Notes: generated by a model not told the origin, from the sequence alone. DNA of 64,000 nt from Paenibacillus sp. FSL H3-0469 (GCF_038051945.1 NZ_CP150302.1:5828001-5892000), one strand, 5' to 3'; positions 1 to 11,003 are shown, counted from the first letter of the stretch. A program made the numbers and translations.

Positions 1-1
1 T

Positions 2-3000
2 CCGGGCTACAGCTTCGGGAAGCCGGCCACACTGGTGAACGCGACTCTGAATGTGTGGGGCGCAGGGCGGAAGCCGACCCAATTCATGGCCGGACTGAAT
101 CCGCGCGTGCCGGATTTGACGGCTGAACATTTCAGCGCCACGGATCTGGCAGGCCGTGAGGTTGCGATTACAGGGGTGACGTGGGATAACCAGCAGCGGA
201 TTTATGTAGTGACTTTTGACGGAGAGGGCGGTCAGAGTTATTACGTATCTGCCCATGCGGACGGGTATGACTTCGGCGCGCCGAAGAAAATTTATGTGTA
301 TGCCCAGAACACGGTGGTAGATCCGACTTACAGCGGCTTCACGCTGGTGATGGCACCTGCAATGAAGATTAATACGCAATACGGCTTTAAGCTAACCAAG
401 GCTTTTGGAGGTCAGGAGGTTCCTATCAAGAAGGCGGTCATGAATGATCCTGAAGGCGGAAGCTATCAGTTCTCAGCCGCCTTGACTCCGGGCTACTATA
501 GTCTCGCGCTGGATGCGGAGGTGGACCCGAACGTTGTCTCTTTCTTGGTTCCGCTAACCGCTACAGTTTCTGTCGGAGAGATTGAGAACATTGGGCTGCT
601 TGCGAAGCTTGATTATGCCGTGGATGGGCTGGATGCCGGGAATTTCGTATTGCTCAACAACGATACAGGTGATCCGGTAGTGATATCCTCGGCGTCAACG
701 GCGGACCAGGGCGCAAGCTACCGGCTGTCGGCCCATCTGGCGGGAGGCAGCTACAATCTGAAGCTGGCCGGGCATTTGCCTGAAGCGGGTGTGGATTTCA
801 ACGTTGCGGCTACTACAGACGCAGGAACAACAAGTGTATCGAAGATCACGAGTACAGGCTTCGAGCTTTCTTTTGCCAATCCGGTGATGGGCCTGCTTCC
901 TGGTGACCTCACGATCACGGATGCGCAGAATAACAAGCTAAGCGGAATTACATTAAGCACGAGTGACAATGGCGGGACCTATCGTGTGCGGGTAACGCTT
1001 GCGGAGAATGCGGACTACACGATCGTGCTGAAGAAAGGGTTCATCCTCTTCGACTCGCCGGTTACGTTCCATGTGAATAAGTGGATTGCCGCCAGCATAG
1101 CGGATGTAACGAAGGACGGGCGGTTCACCTTGAAGTTCACTCCCGCGTTCCCTGAGATTGAGAATTATCTGGGACTGTCGTTAACGGATGAAGCGGGCAC
1201 GCTCTATTATCCGAATCTGTTCGAGTCGGCAGACGGCGGGGCGAGCTACCAGCTTCGAGTGCCGGGCAATCAGCTGCAGCCGGGTATGGCTTACTCGATC
1301 AAGCTGGACAAGGATGAATTCTCAATGAATCCGGTCTCCTTCCGGCTACCGCCAGCGCTGACAGTGATGGAGGCGACAACAACAAGCGTGAAGGTGCAAC
1401 TGGATGCGCCGGTCCCGGGGCTGGCCCAGCGGCATTTTGTGATCCGGAATGCCTCCGGTGACAGCATTGCACTGACTTCAGCGGTGACCACGGATGCGGG
1501 CGCTCATTACACTCTGGCCGGTGCCTTTGCAGGCGGACAGACGTATACGGTGCAGTACAAGCCTGATGTAGCTTATCAGGTGAATGAACCGGTTGCTTTT
1601 CCGATATCTACAATCATTACGGCTGCGGTCAGCAATGTGACGGTGCTGGGATTCAAGCTTCAATTCAGCACGAAGGTCGCCGGATTGACTGCGCAGCAAT
1701 TGATTCTCCGCGATCAAAGCGGCAATCTGCTCTCTGTCACCGACTATTCGCTCAAGACAACGGATCAGGGGCTAAGCTACCAGGTGACGCTGAATGCGGC
1801 GGCAGCGGGCAAGGGGTATACGCTGGATCTGGCGAGAGAGGAATTCCGGCTGGCTTCTCCGCTCTCCTTCGATATCTCGGCGTCGGCTGCTCTCCGGCTG
1901 GTGGGCACTGTACTGAACAAGATTGTGGTGTCGGTTGCGCCGAATCTGGCAGATATGACACAGGAGCACTTCACCCTGTATGACAGCAAAGGGCGCAAGA
2001 CTGCAATTACGTTGACCTCTCAAGGTCCGGCTAGCGCGATGTACAATATTGAAGGGAAATTCGACGCTTTTGAGACCTATACCCTGCAAGCGAAGTATCC
2101 CGGCTATCTGTTCGGAGCACCGCTTACCGTGGGCTTCCAGATTGGGGTATATGCAATTATTCACAGCCAGTCGCGGAGCGGCTTCAAGCTTGTTCTGAGC
2201 TCGGAGGTGCCCGGTCTGAGTGCTGCGGACATTACCGTCACTGATAAAGGGGGAAATATCGCTGCGGTACAATCCCTTCAGGCTTCCACTGCTCCAGGCA
2301 GCTATAACGTGCTTGTTCCGCTATCCGGCGGCAAGACGTACACGGTGAAGATTGCTGCGAAGGCGCCGTATGTGTTTGACAGCATTGACCCGTTCACCCT
2401 GAATGCGGCTGCGGTCACGGTGGATCAGCTGTCGCTGACCGGCTTCAAGCTGAATCTGTCTTCCCCGCTCAGTCTGGACCCCGGGAATCTCAGCCTGACG
2501 GATGAGCAGGGCGAAACGGTTAACCTCCGTTCGATCCTTACCCGGGATGCAGGACGGTCTTATGAGGTTAGTGTCTATCTGAAAGCAGGCGTGCAGTATA
2601 AGCTGGGCCTGCATGTGGCGGGATATGATCTGGGCACGGAGCTGCCGTTGTCCATTCAGGCTGTTGCGGCTGCGTTCGAGGGGATGGAGAGCGGGAACAA
2701 TCAGGCGTTCACCGTCCGTTTCGATCAAGCGATGCCAAGTCTGCTGCCGGGCGATTTCAACATCATGCAAGGAGATAGTGCTACAGTATACCATCCTATG
2801 AAAATATCGACAGCGGACGGAGGCTTCACCTATAAGGTGGAAGCGAGCTTCTGGGGAACCGAGCGTTACTCGCTGCGCATGGCCAAGCATGGGTATGACT
2901 TCGGTGCTCCGCTCTTCATTGAGGTTCCGGCGATGATAAGCGCGGCTGTGCTGAGAACAGGCTCTGACTATGTGGAGATCGGACTGAATCCCGGTGTCTT

Positions 3001-6000
3001 CGGAATGAGCGCCGCAGATTTCACGGTGACGGACAGCGCAGGGCAAGCTTTGCCTGTGTCCTCTGCGGTGACGGACGATCATGGCTTAACCTACCGCCTG
3101 AAGGCAGCCTTTGCCGGAGGCCAGACCTATACGATTGCGCTGCAACAGACGGGCCATGACTTCGGGGAGGTCTTGTCTGCTACACTGCCAAGTGTGATTA
3201 CAAGTGAGACAGGGCCGGTTAACGGGCAAGGGGGAACGGTTCTCCTGAACCCGGCTGTTGGCGGGCTTAAGGCAGGCAGCTTCAAGCTAGTGGATGCTGC
3301 CGGGCAGGCCATTCCGGTTACAGCTGTCAAAGAGCTGAATGCAGGAGCCGCGTATTCGTTATCTGCTAATCTTACAGCTGGAGCGGTCTATACGCTGACT
3401 GTGACTGCGGCAGGCTACGATTTCGGAGCCCCGCTTGCGGTGAAGGTACCGGTTCCCATCGCACTGAGCTATGACTCCATACAAAATGACGGGCTGACGG
3501 TGAAGCTGGACCCGGCTATTCCGGGACTTCACGCAGCCAGCTTCATCTTGAAGGATGCGGAGGGCAATCAGAGCGTTTCATCTGCGGCAAGCACGGCAGA
3601 TGGCGGTGCAACCTACGCTGTGCGGGCGGCGCTGCAATTTGGAACGGATTACAGCCTGAGTATTGCGGCTGACGGGTATGATTTCGGAATGGTGCTGCCG
3701 TTCACGGTGCTGCAGCCTGTCGCCAAGTCTATTGAGACGCTGTCCAAGAACGGGTTCACTCTGCGCCTGCAATCCGCAGTTCCAGATTTGAAGGTCAATC
3801 ACATTCTGCTGAAGGACAGCAGCGGTGAGGCTGTTGCGCTTGATTCCCTGGTGACGGCGGACGGCGGGCTGACGTACCAAGCGGCAGCGAAGCTAATAGA
3901 AGGGGCGGGATACCGTCTGGCCTTGACCGCTAAGGGGTATGATTTTGGCCCGCCGGTTCATGTGGATGTTCTTCCGATGCTGCAGCTGACTGCGGGTAAC
4001 ATTAGTACCTCAGGCTTCAGTCTGAATCTGAGCAAGGCCGTGCCTGATCTGAAGCTGTCTTCCGTTCGCCTTAGCGGACCGGACGGGCAGGCTATAACCC
4101 TTACCGCAAGCTCATTCTATGATGCTAATCCCGGTACAGCAGATGCGGGCAAAGTATATCAGGTGCGGGTGCCTATAAGTGCCGGACAAACGTACACACT
4201 TACGGTGCAGGATTCAATCCACCCGGTAGAAGGGCCGCTGGAAGTGGTGCTGCCGGTTGCGGTTACGAGCCAGGTCACCCGTGCGGATACCGGCGGAATA
4301 AGTGTGCTGCTGGCCCGCAAGTCTATCACGTTGCTGCCTGAGGATGTGGAGCTTCTTACGGCTGCAGGCGATAAGATCAAGGTGACGGGGATCGCAGCGG
4401 GAACTGACGCCGGTACCTTCATCATTCAAGCTCAGCTTGCTGAAGGCAGTACGTATATGCTGACTCTGAAGAAAGCGGGGTATGATTTTGGCGCAGCGGC
4501 TAAAGTGTACGTGGCTTACCGTGTTGCCTCAAGCCTCACCGGAGTGAATGAGAATGGCTTCACTGTAAGCTTCAGTGCGCCGGTTCCAGATGTACAGTTC
4601 AGCTTGCAGGACGCCGGCAACAACCCGGTCACACTGGGCGCGGTGTCCACCACAGACTTCGGCCAGACGTACAGGGTGGCAGCGAATCTGGCCTACAATA
4701 AGGAATTCAAGCTGCGGCTGAGCGCAGCGGGGTATGAGCTCGGGGCGGAGCTGACGGTGAATAATATAAGCGCGCCGCCGCAACTGATGGATGCAACCTC
4801 TTCGGAGAGCGGAACCCAGGTGATCCTGACGTTCGACAAGCCGCTGGCCAGCGTAACAGCGAGCGGGTCCTTCTCCGTTAAGATCGACGGACAATGGCAG
4901 AGCTCCGTAACTGCGGCACTCGGCGCAGATCCGGCGCAGATTCTCCTGAGCTGGAATAGCAGCGGCCGGGTAATTGGCTCAGCCTCTACGGTATCGGTAG
5001 CTTACACCGGTGTGAACCGGGTGAAGGCGGTCAATCAGACGTTCCTGGCTGTCTTTGACGAATTGCCGGTGGCCAATGCGGCGACCCTGGCCGGGTTCGT
5101 CTCCAGCTATGCCTATAAGAACGATGCAGCCTACCCGGCTCAAATCCTTCACAAGCAATATGGCAAGACGGCGCTGGAGACGGCGGAGCTTCTGCGGGAC
5201 GGCGGCTTCAAGGCAGCGAATCTGTACCGTGCGGTGCTGGTCGAATACGGGATGATCCGTTCAGAAATCACTCCTATCCTGTATGCAATGAACGCGGATG
5301 CGTCAGCGCTCTTTGATGCTTACAATTCGCTTAAGCCAGCTACGGCTGCGTATGATGGATTGATTATAGGAGAGCTCCTCTCGGCAGGCTATTCGGCCAG
5401 TGAGATTGGCCCGGCCCTCCAGCGATTCGGTCTGCTCAGCAAAGACATCTTGGGATATCTGAAGCGCTACAATGTACCGGTGACAGAAGCGGCGAAGGTC
5501 CTGAGGGAGAACTGGAATGAAACAAGCGGAAATACCGTGGAGTTACTCGGGCGTACGGGTTATGACAGCAACGGGATTGCCGGAGCTGTCCAGAATGCAT
5601 ATGGTCTGAATCCGGCACAGACGGTGTCCGCCATGGCCGAAGGCAAGCAGCCGGCAACAAAATCAGCAGCAGTCATTAAGGAGCTGTACCAGGAGGGTGC
5701 GGTTACAAACGCAACCTGGCTGTCCCAAGCCGGATATCCGGCGGCGGAGGTGAGCAAGGCGATTGCAGAGCAGTACAGCTACGCCAGTGCGGCTGAAATG
5801 CGGAAGGCCTTCATGGACGCCGGCTTCCCGGCAGCCTACACGTATGCTCTGCTGCGGAGGGAGTATTCGCAGCAGGATGCGGCGGCAGAGCTGCTTAATG
5901 CCAAGGTGTCTGCCCGGGATGCGGCTGAAGCGGTGAAAGCAGCCGGTGACGGAGCCGCTGTTATCATTAGCGCCTTAACGGCCAAGCATTATGAGGTGCA

Positions 6001-9000
6001 GGAAATTGCCCTCATTGTGAATGATTTATGGGTATCGGCGGGTACCCCGTTAAGCGATATCCTTGCCCAGTTCGCTGCTGGCGGATATGAGCCTTCAGCA
6101 CGGGCCGCGCTGCTGCGGGAGCAGTTCCGTGCAGAGCTTCCGGCAAGCATTGCGGCGCTCTCTCCAGGGCTTACCCAGACCCAGCGGGAGCATATCCTGA
6201 AATACCTGTTGGACGGGGGATATGATCCGGTTCTCATAGCAGATTATTATCTGAAGCAGGGCAGCCATCCTTATGAATTGTTCAGACAATTCAGGCTGGC
6301 GGGCAAGACGCCGGTACAATCGCTGCAGACGATGCATGATGCCTATATTCAAGCGGGAACAGCGCTGACGCTGAGCGGAGCCATGGATCTGTTCTATCAT
6401 GATTACAATAACCGTTACGAAGCAGACCAGGTCCTGACGGTGATGCGTACCGTGTTCGCCCAGGATGTAGATGGGAAGGCGGATGCTACCGCACTAGCGG
6501 CTGTTATGAGCAACTCCACGCTGTGGGATAAATATGAAATTGCCAAGCCGCTTATCCGGCAGATGGGCCTGACAATTCAGGATTGGGTGGAGCTGGAGCG
6601 CACAGAGGCCTTGTCCCGGTTCGGCTGCGCTTGTGATGTACGTACGGTGGTGAAGGATACCCAGTATCTTTTCGCTGGTGCAACCCTGCCGGAGATTACG
6701 GTGGCCATGAGCTTATCCAGCAGCTATACCTTGAACATGATTGTGGAAGGAACGATTAATCTCTACCCTACAGGGGGTGTCAGAGCGAAGGGAATGCCTT
6801 ACCTGATCTCAGCGCTGAAAAATGCGGGATATTCCTTCGAAGAGGTCGCTGCGGAATTCGACCGCCAAGGGTGGAGCGAATGGGTGTCTGTCTTCAGCAC
6901 ATACGGAATTGCAGCAAGTGATGTGACTGCCTATTTGGTTACAAAAGGTCTTACCATGAGCCAGGTCATTGACCGGCTGGCTCCTTATCCGCTGAAGGAC
7001 CGGGCGCTGGTCCTGCGCGAAGCCTATGGGCTGGATAGCGCTGCTGCGGTGGCACAGCTGCTCCAGCAGACTGACGAGGATCAGGAGGATATTGGCCGGG
7101 CAGCGGCCTGGGCCTACGGCAGCGATCCAATCGCGTTGTGGATTCAGACGCTGCGGGCACAAGGGGCTACGGCTGCCTCCGTGATTAATACGCTCGCCGC
7201 GCGATATCCTGCCTACTGGCAGTCGGACAAGGTAGGCCCGGCCCTGATTCAGGGCGGATTCAGCCAGGATGAGGTGATGCGGGGGCTGCTGATCCATGCC
7301 GGAGTGCGGGGCAACCTGAAGGCAACGCTTGCGCTGCTGCAGTCGCTGTATAGCCAGCAGCAGATTACCATTGCGCAGCTGCTGAGTGCGGCCAAGCCCG
7401 AATCACCGGGAGACGGACTGGAATTTCTGCAGAAGGGCGGCTATAAGCTGCCTGATATTGCCCGCGCACTTAAGGATTATTACGGGCTTACGGCCGGAGA
7501 AGCAGCCAAGCTGCTTACCGCCGCTTATCCGAATGATCAGAGTCTTATTCTCTCCGGGCTTGCTTCCGTATACGGACAGACGCTCGGAAGTACGGTAGCA
7601 GAAGCGCTGCAGGAGCAGGGAATTACTGAAGTAGGCGCAGCTGTTGAATATCTGTGGAATGCGGGATTTGCTCCCAAAGAAATTGCGGTCTCTGCCAAAG
7701 ACGCCTTCCACCAGGACGCAGGTCAGACCGCACTGCTCTTCGTGCAGAAGAATATTCTGGCAGATAAAAATGTACTGGTAACGACCCTTGCCTCTGTCTA
7801 TGGACTGTCCGTAGAGCAGGTGATCCATGCACTGCTTGTCCGTCAGGGAGACCCCTCCTTCGAGGGAGCCATTGCCTTTGTGTTCCAGGCCCGGTTCAGT
7901 CTGGCGAACAGCATCAGGCTGGCCAAGACAGAATACGGATTATCTGCGGGAACCGCCTTGCAGCTGCTCACAGATTCCCGGTTATACCGCCAGGAGGATA
8001 TCCTTGCGGGAGTGACGGATATCTACCGGACCTCGCAGCGTGAGAGTATCGTGGATTCACTGGCAGCCAGCGGGCTGGTCACCCTGGAATCTGCCGTAAC
8101 CTTCCTGCGCAACATGAAGTTCGATCTGAACGGGATCGTCCGGGTGGGCAAGGAGCATTACCGGTTAACGGCCGGTGAGACTGCCGCCGCTCTGACTGTC
8201 GAGGGCACTTATAGTGATGAGGACATCCAGAGTGCGGTGTCCTATGTATACGGACAGAATCTGACGCAGACCCGGCTCGATACGCTGAATGCGCTGGGGA
8301 TCACCGTGTTCGCTGATGCTGTGCCGGAGCTGATAAGCGCCGGATTTACACTAGCCGACCTGGTGCTTGCAGGCAAGACGCACTACAAGCTCAGCGCCGG
8401 AGAGACAACTTACAGCCTGCTGCAATCCGGGAAATATCCGGCTGCAGACCTTCTGGCTGCTGTGGCGGAATTCTATGGCAAGCCGGTGAATGAGAGTGTA
8501 GAGGAGCTGCTGAACCGCAGCGGTATTGCTTCCATCCAGGATGCAGCGCCATATCTTCGTTCGCTGGGCTACACACTGCAGGATGTGAGCGAAGTATCCA
8601 AGAACTACTACGGTAATACGCTACAGGCTACCTATGATGCCTTACTGTCGCTCCAATTGGAAGACGCCAGCATTATAGAATGGACTGTACGGCAGGTCTA
8701 CGGCACAACTGCGGAGGAAGGCACTACGGCTGCCACTCCTCAATCGATCCTGCAGGAAGCCGGAATTACAGGGGAGCCAGCAGCCATTGCCTATCTATGG
8801 ACCGCAGGCTACCCGCTACAGGAAATTGTCAGAATGCTCAAAGAGTATAACGGCCAATCTGCGGCCGCAGCGGCAGCATTGCTGCTTGCCGATGGCTCGT
8901 TCCATACCTCTGCGGTTCTGAGCAGCATCAGTGCTATATATGGCACTGCGTATGATCCCGCTGTGATGGAGCTCTTCAGAGCGCAGGGCATCTTTACAGA

Positions 9001-10927
9001 CGCCCCGCAAGCGGCGCAGGTCTTGAGTACAAGCGGCTACCGGATGGCGTATATCGCAGAATTACTGAAGAAGAGCTATGGCAAGACAGAGGCAGAGGCG
9101 AAGGCCGTCCTGAACGGACTGGGTATATACACTGCGGATGCGGTACAGAAGACAGTGGCCGAAATGTATTTCGCAGTGGGCACAGCCTCTGGAACGCTTC
9201 AGCAAGTACTTGATCTGTATGGAATCACGGGTACAGAGGCTGCTGTAAGCCTGCTCTATAAGCAAGGTACACCGGTGCAGGATATCCTCCAGTATTTGAA
9301 GGATGCTTATCACTTGGGTGCCGATGAAGCAACCGCCCTGCTGGCCGTGCATGTCAAGGGGCCGGAGCTTGGTCTGGCCGTCACCACGGTGTATTACAGC
9401 AGCACGAATATCGGTTATCTCGCGAAGCTGATTCCGGCAACCTCTATGGGAAGCCCGGGAACGGTGGCGAATTTTATGAAGGCGAAATTCAGGGATACTG
9501 ATATCGTGCTTGCGCTGAAGGTGATGTTCAATCTGGACGCTCTGGGTGTGCTGGATGCAATCACTACTGCGGTGATGCCTGCGGAGCGAGTCCGGGCAGC
9601 GGTAACCGAAGTGTTCGGGGCTGATCCGCTCTATGCCTATCTGAAGCGTATGAAAGACCAGGGAGCAAGTGCGAATGATGTCGCTGCCGAGCTGGATCTG
9701 CGGGGACTGCTTGAGCTGGCACCGTCCGGCTACCTGGTAGATACACTGCGGAGCCTGGGCTACGACAACGCCAGCATTCTGAAGATGCGCTACAATTATT
9801 TCAACGAAATGCGTCAGAATGCAGGCACGGAAGAGGAGCAGGGAATACAGCTGGTGCAGCTCGGCGTAAATACACCAGCCGCTATCGTTCAATACTTGCG
9901 CAAGTGGAGTCTGAACCCTTACAAGGTTCTTAAGATCGTAAGAGCAGGATTGCCGGATGCACCAATCGCGGAGATTGCCCTGGCCATGCGTGAGCAGGGC
10001 TACGGTGGCGAAGCTATTATCGGCGGCCTTCAGATTGTTGGAGAAGGCGGGGATAGCATCGCTGCGATTCTCCGCAAGCTTGGACTTCCAGTAGAGCAGG
10101 CACTGGTCTTCCTAGGCAAAAGCTGGTCCGTGGACGAGCAACTGCAATGGCTGATCAGCAATGGCTATACACCAAGCGAATACATCCGCTACCGGAATGT
10201 GGAGACCGACAATACCATTGCGGTTCTGAGACAGCAGCTCGGCTTGTCCGCAATTGATATTGCCAAGCTGCTGAGCAAGTATAAGGGAAGTATGAGTCAC
10301 TATTACTTAGCCAAAGCACTGTATGACGGAGGATTTACACAGGTCAGTGAAGTAGCAGGTGCATTGATCGCGATCAATTATCAGCCGGTCTGGCTGCTGG
10401 GATTGCTGGTGGGGATTGGCGGCTGGACCATGGATGATATCGCCCAGGGAATGCTGGATTCCGGGCTGATCTCACTCGTGGATCTGGGAACGGCGATTCA
10501 GATGGCTACGGGCGGCGTGCTGAAGGAGACCTATCGTATTCTCAAAAAGGTATCCACCGTCAAACAGCGGGAATTCTATGACAGTCTTAGCAGCGTGGAG
10601 CGCATGCTGCTGGACAACAATGAAATCGCCATGATTGTAGTGGTGTCCGCCATGCGTAACGGAAGGATCAGTATCGCCGATGCCACCAATCAGCTGAAGG
10701 TGACGGAAGGGATTGAACCGGAAGATGCACTGAAGGTGCTGATTGTATCAGGAGCCAATGTACTGGATTCGGCAGGAGCCGTATGGGATGTCTACCGCGA
10801 TTATATCGGGGCGAAGATTGTCCTCAAGATGTTCGAAAAGGCGGCAGGCAAGTATATTAGTGACTTCAGTAATTATTACAAGCTGGTCATGACGTTATCC
10901 AAGATTATTTATAAAGTATCCAAATAA
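2..10927 (+). CDS. Giant repeat protein, probably surface-exposed (5' end outside window)
   Basis: The frame is open at base 2 and runs 3,641 codons to TAA. The GTG at 35 is not the start: the residues just before it read GYSFG, part of the GYDFG repeat motif, so the gene begins upstream. The first ~1,575 residues hold about 18 beta-rich units of 85-92 residues. Each has a GF-x-L strand, a D-x-G turn, a GGxTY turn, then YTL and often GYDFG. One differently built beta domain, similar to SwmB repeats, follows at about 4770-5060. The remaining ~1,900 residues are short alpha-helical repeats with alternating signatures such as GYxxxEIAxxLKxxYG and LSAxEAAxLL. No LPXTG motif or C-terminal membrane anchor is seen. 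An extracellular or envelope role is inferred from the beta repeats; the signal peptide would lie outside the window. Function unknown. Confidence 0.85.
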   Translation, partial: PGYSFGKPATLVNATLNVWGAGRKPTQFMAGLNPRVPDLTAEHFSATDLAGREVAITGVTWDNQQRIYVVTFDGEGGQSYYVSAHADGYDFGAPKKIYVYAQNTVVDPTYSGFTLVMAPAMKINTQYGFKLTKAFGGQEVPIKKAVMNDPEGGSYQFSAALTPGYYSLALDAEVDPNVVSFLVPLTATVSVGEIENIGLLAKLDYAVDGLDAGNFVLLNNDTGDPVVISSASTADQGASYRLSAHLAGGSYNLKLAGHLPEAGVDFNVAATTDAGTTSVSKITSTGFELSFANPVMGLLPGDLTITDAQNNKLSGITLSTSDNGGTYRVRVTLAENADYTIVLKKGFILFDSPVTFHVNKWIAASIADVTKDGRFTLKFTPAFPEIENYLGLSLTDEAGTLYYPNLFESADGGASYQLRVPGNQLQPGMAYSIKLDKDEFSMNPVSFRLPPALTVMEATTTSVKVQLDAPVPGLAQRHFVIRNASGDSIALTSAVTTDAGAHYTLAGAFAGGQTYTVQYKPDVAYQVNEPVAFPISTIITAAVSNVTVLGFKLQFSTKVAGLTAQQLILRDQSGNLLSVTDYSLKTTDQGLSYQVTLNAAAAGKGYTLDLAREEFRLASPLSFDISASAALRLVGTVLNKIVVSVAPNLADMTQEHFTLYDSKGRKTAITLTSQGPASAMYNIEGKFDAFETYTLQAKYPGYLFGAPLTVGFQIGVYAIIHSQSRSGFKLVLSSEVPGLSAADITVTDKGGNIAAVQSLQASTAPGSYNVLVPLSGGKTYTVKIAAKAPYVFDSIDPFTLNAAAVTVDQLSLTGFKLNLSSPLSLDPGNLSLTDEQGETVNLRSILTRDAGRSYEVSVYLKAGVQYKLGLHVAGYDLGTELPLSIQAVAAAFEGMESGNNQAFTVRFDQAMPSLLPGDFNIMQGDSATVYHPMKISTADGGFTYKVEASFWGTERYSLRMAKHGYDFGAPLFIEVPAMISAAVLRTGSDYVEIGLNPGVFGMSAADFTVTDSAGQALPVSSAVTDDHGLTYRLKAAFAGGQTYTIALQQTGHDFGEVLSATLPSVITSETGPVNGQGGTVLLNPAVGGLKAGSFKLVDAAGQAIPVTAVKELNAGAAYSLSANLTAGAVYTLTVTAAGYDFGAPLAVKVPVPIALSYDSIQNDGLTVKLDPAIPGLHAASFILKDAEGNQSVSSAASTADGGATYAVRAALQFGTDYSLSIAADGYDFGMVLPFTVLQPVAKSIETLSKNGFTLRLQSAVPDLKVNHILLKDSSGEAVALDSLVTADGGLTYQAAAKLIEGAGYRLALTAKGYDFGPPVHVDVLPMLQLTAGNISTSGFSLNLSKAVPDLKLSSVRLSGPDGQAITLTASSFYDANPGTADAGKVYQVRVPISAGQTYTLTVQDSIHPVEGPLEVVLPVAVTSQVTRADTGGISVLLARKSITLLPEDVELLTAAGDKIKVTGIAAGTDAGTFIIQAQLAEGSTYMLTLKKAGYDFGAAAKVYVAYRVASSLTGVNENGFTVSFSAPVPDVQFSLQDAGNNPVTLGAVSTTDFGQTYRVAANLAYNKEFKLRLSAAGYELGAELTVNNISAPPQLMDATSSESGTQVILTFDKPLASVTASGSFSVKIDGQWQSSVTAALGADPAQILLSWNSSGRVIGSASTVSVAYTGVNRVKAVNQTFLAVFDELPVANAATLAGFVSSYAYKNDAAYPAQILHKQYGKTALETAELLRDGGFKAANLYRAVLVEYGMIRSEITPILYAMNADASALFDAYNSLKPATAAYDGLIIGELLSAGYSASEIGPALQRFGLLSKDILGYLKRYNVPVTEAAKVLRENWNETSGNTVELLGRTGYDSNGIAGAVQNAYGLNPAQTVSAMAEGKQPATKSAAVIKELYQEGAVTNATWLSQAGYPAAEVSKAIAEQYSYASAAEMRKAFMDAGFPAAYTYALLRREYSQQDAAAELLNAKVSARDAAEAVKAAGDGAAVIISALTAKHYEVQEIALIVNDLWVSAGTPLSDILAQFAAGGYEPSARAALLREQFRAELPASIAALSPGLTQTQREHILKYLLDGGYDPVLIADYYLKQGSHPYELFRQFRLAGKTPVQSLQTMHDAYIQAGTALTLSGAMDLFYHDYNNRYEADQVLTVMRTVFAQDVDGKADATALAAVMSNSTLWDKYEIAKPLIRQMGLTIQDWVELERTEALSRFGCACDVRTVVKDTQYLFAGATLPEITVAMSLSSSYTLNMIVEGTINLYPTGGVRAKGMPYLISALKNAGYSFEEVAAEFDRQGWSEWVSVFSTYGIAASDVTAYLVTKGLTMSQVIDRLAPYPLKDRALVLREAYGLDSAAAVAQLLQQTDEDQEDIGRAAAWAYGSDPIALWIQTLRAQGATAASVINTLAARYPAYWQSDKVGPALIQGGFSQDEVMRGLLIHAGVRGNLKATLALLQSLYSQQQITIAQLLSAAKPESPGDGLEFLQKGGYKLPDIARALKDYYGLTAGEAAKLLTAAYPNDQSLILSGLASVYGQTLGSTVAEALQEQGITEVGAAVEYLWNAGFAPKEIAVSAKDAFHQDAGQTALLFVQKNILADKNVLVTTLASVYGLSVEQVIHALLVRQGDPSFEGAIAFVFQARFSLANSIRLAKTEYGLSAGTALQLLTDSRLYRQEDILAGVTDIYRTSQRESIVDSLAASGLVTLESAVTFLRNMKFDLNGIVRVGKEHYRLTAGETAAALTVEGTYSDEDIQSAVSYVYGQNLTQTRLDTLNALGITVFADAVPELISAGFTLADLVLAGKTHYKLSAGETTYSLLQSGKYPAADLLAAVAEFYGKPVNESVEELLNRSGIASIQDAAPYLRSLGYTLQDVSEVSKNYYGNTLQATYDALLSLQLEDASIIEWTVRQVYGTTAEEGTTAATPQSILQEAGITGEPAAIAYLWTAGYPLQEIVRMLKEYNGQSAAAAAALLLADGSFHTSAVLSSISAIYGTAYDPAVMELFRAQGIFTDAPQAAQVLSTSGYRMAYIAELLKKSYGKTEAEAKAVLNGLGIYTADAVQKTVAEMYFAVGTASGTLQQVLDLYGITGTEAAVSLLYKQGTPVQDILQYLKDAYHLGADEATALLAVHVKGPELGLAVTTVYYSSTNIGYLAKLIPATSMGSPGTVANFMKAKFRDTDIVLALKVMFNLDALGVLDAITTAVMPAERVRAAVTEVFGADPLYAYLKRMKDQGASANDVAAELDLRGLLELAPSGYLVDTLRSLGYDNASILKMRYNYFNEMRQNAGTEEEQGIQLVQLGVNTPAAIVQYLRKWSLNPYKVLKIVRAGLPDAPIAEIALAMREQGYGGEAIIGGLQIVGEGGDSIAAILRKLGLPVEQALVFLGKSWSVDEQLQWLISNGYTPSEYIRYRNVETDNTIAVLRQQLGLSAIDIAKLLSKYKGSMSHYYLAKALYDGGFTQVSEVAGALIAINYQPVWLLGLLVGIGGWTMDDIAQGMLDSGLISLVDLGTAIQMATGGVLKETYRILKKVSTVKQREFYDSLSSVERMLLDNNEIAMIVVVSAMRNGRISIADATNQLKVTEGIEPEDALKVLIVSGANVLDSAGAVWDVYRDYIGAKIVLKMFEKAAGKYISDFSNYYKLVMTLSKIIYKVSK

Positions 10928-10943
10928 GAAATGAGGCTGCAGC

Positions 10944-10975
10944 AAAGGCCGGTCCGCATAAGGACCGGCCTTTGC
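10944..10975 (+). terminator. Intrinsic terminator of the giant gene
   Basis: A perfect 12-bp inverted repeat (AAAGGCCGGTCC / GGACCGGCCTTT) around a 6-base loop starts 17 bases after the stop codon. The T tract is short. Confidence 0.75.
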
Positions 10976-11003
10976 CGGTAACCTGTCATGGAAAATCAAG
11001 GCG

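Noticed and set aside
35..37. GTG at 35 as the start of the giant gene
   Set aside because: The frame is open upstream and encodes the repeat motif GYSFG immediately before it; no SD is present.
2321..3082. Long antisense frames inside the giant gene (also around 9062-9892)
   Set aside because: They lie opposite a strongly patterned repeat protein, have compositions typical of shadow frames and lack any recognisable domain.
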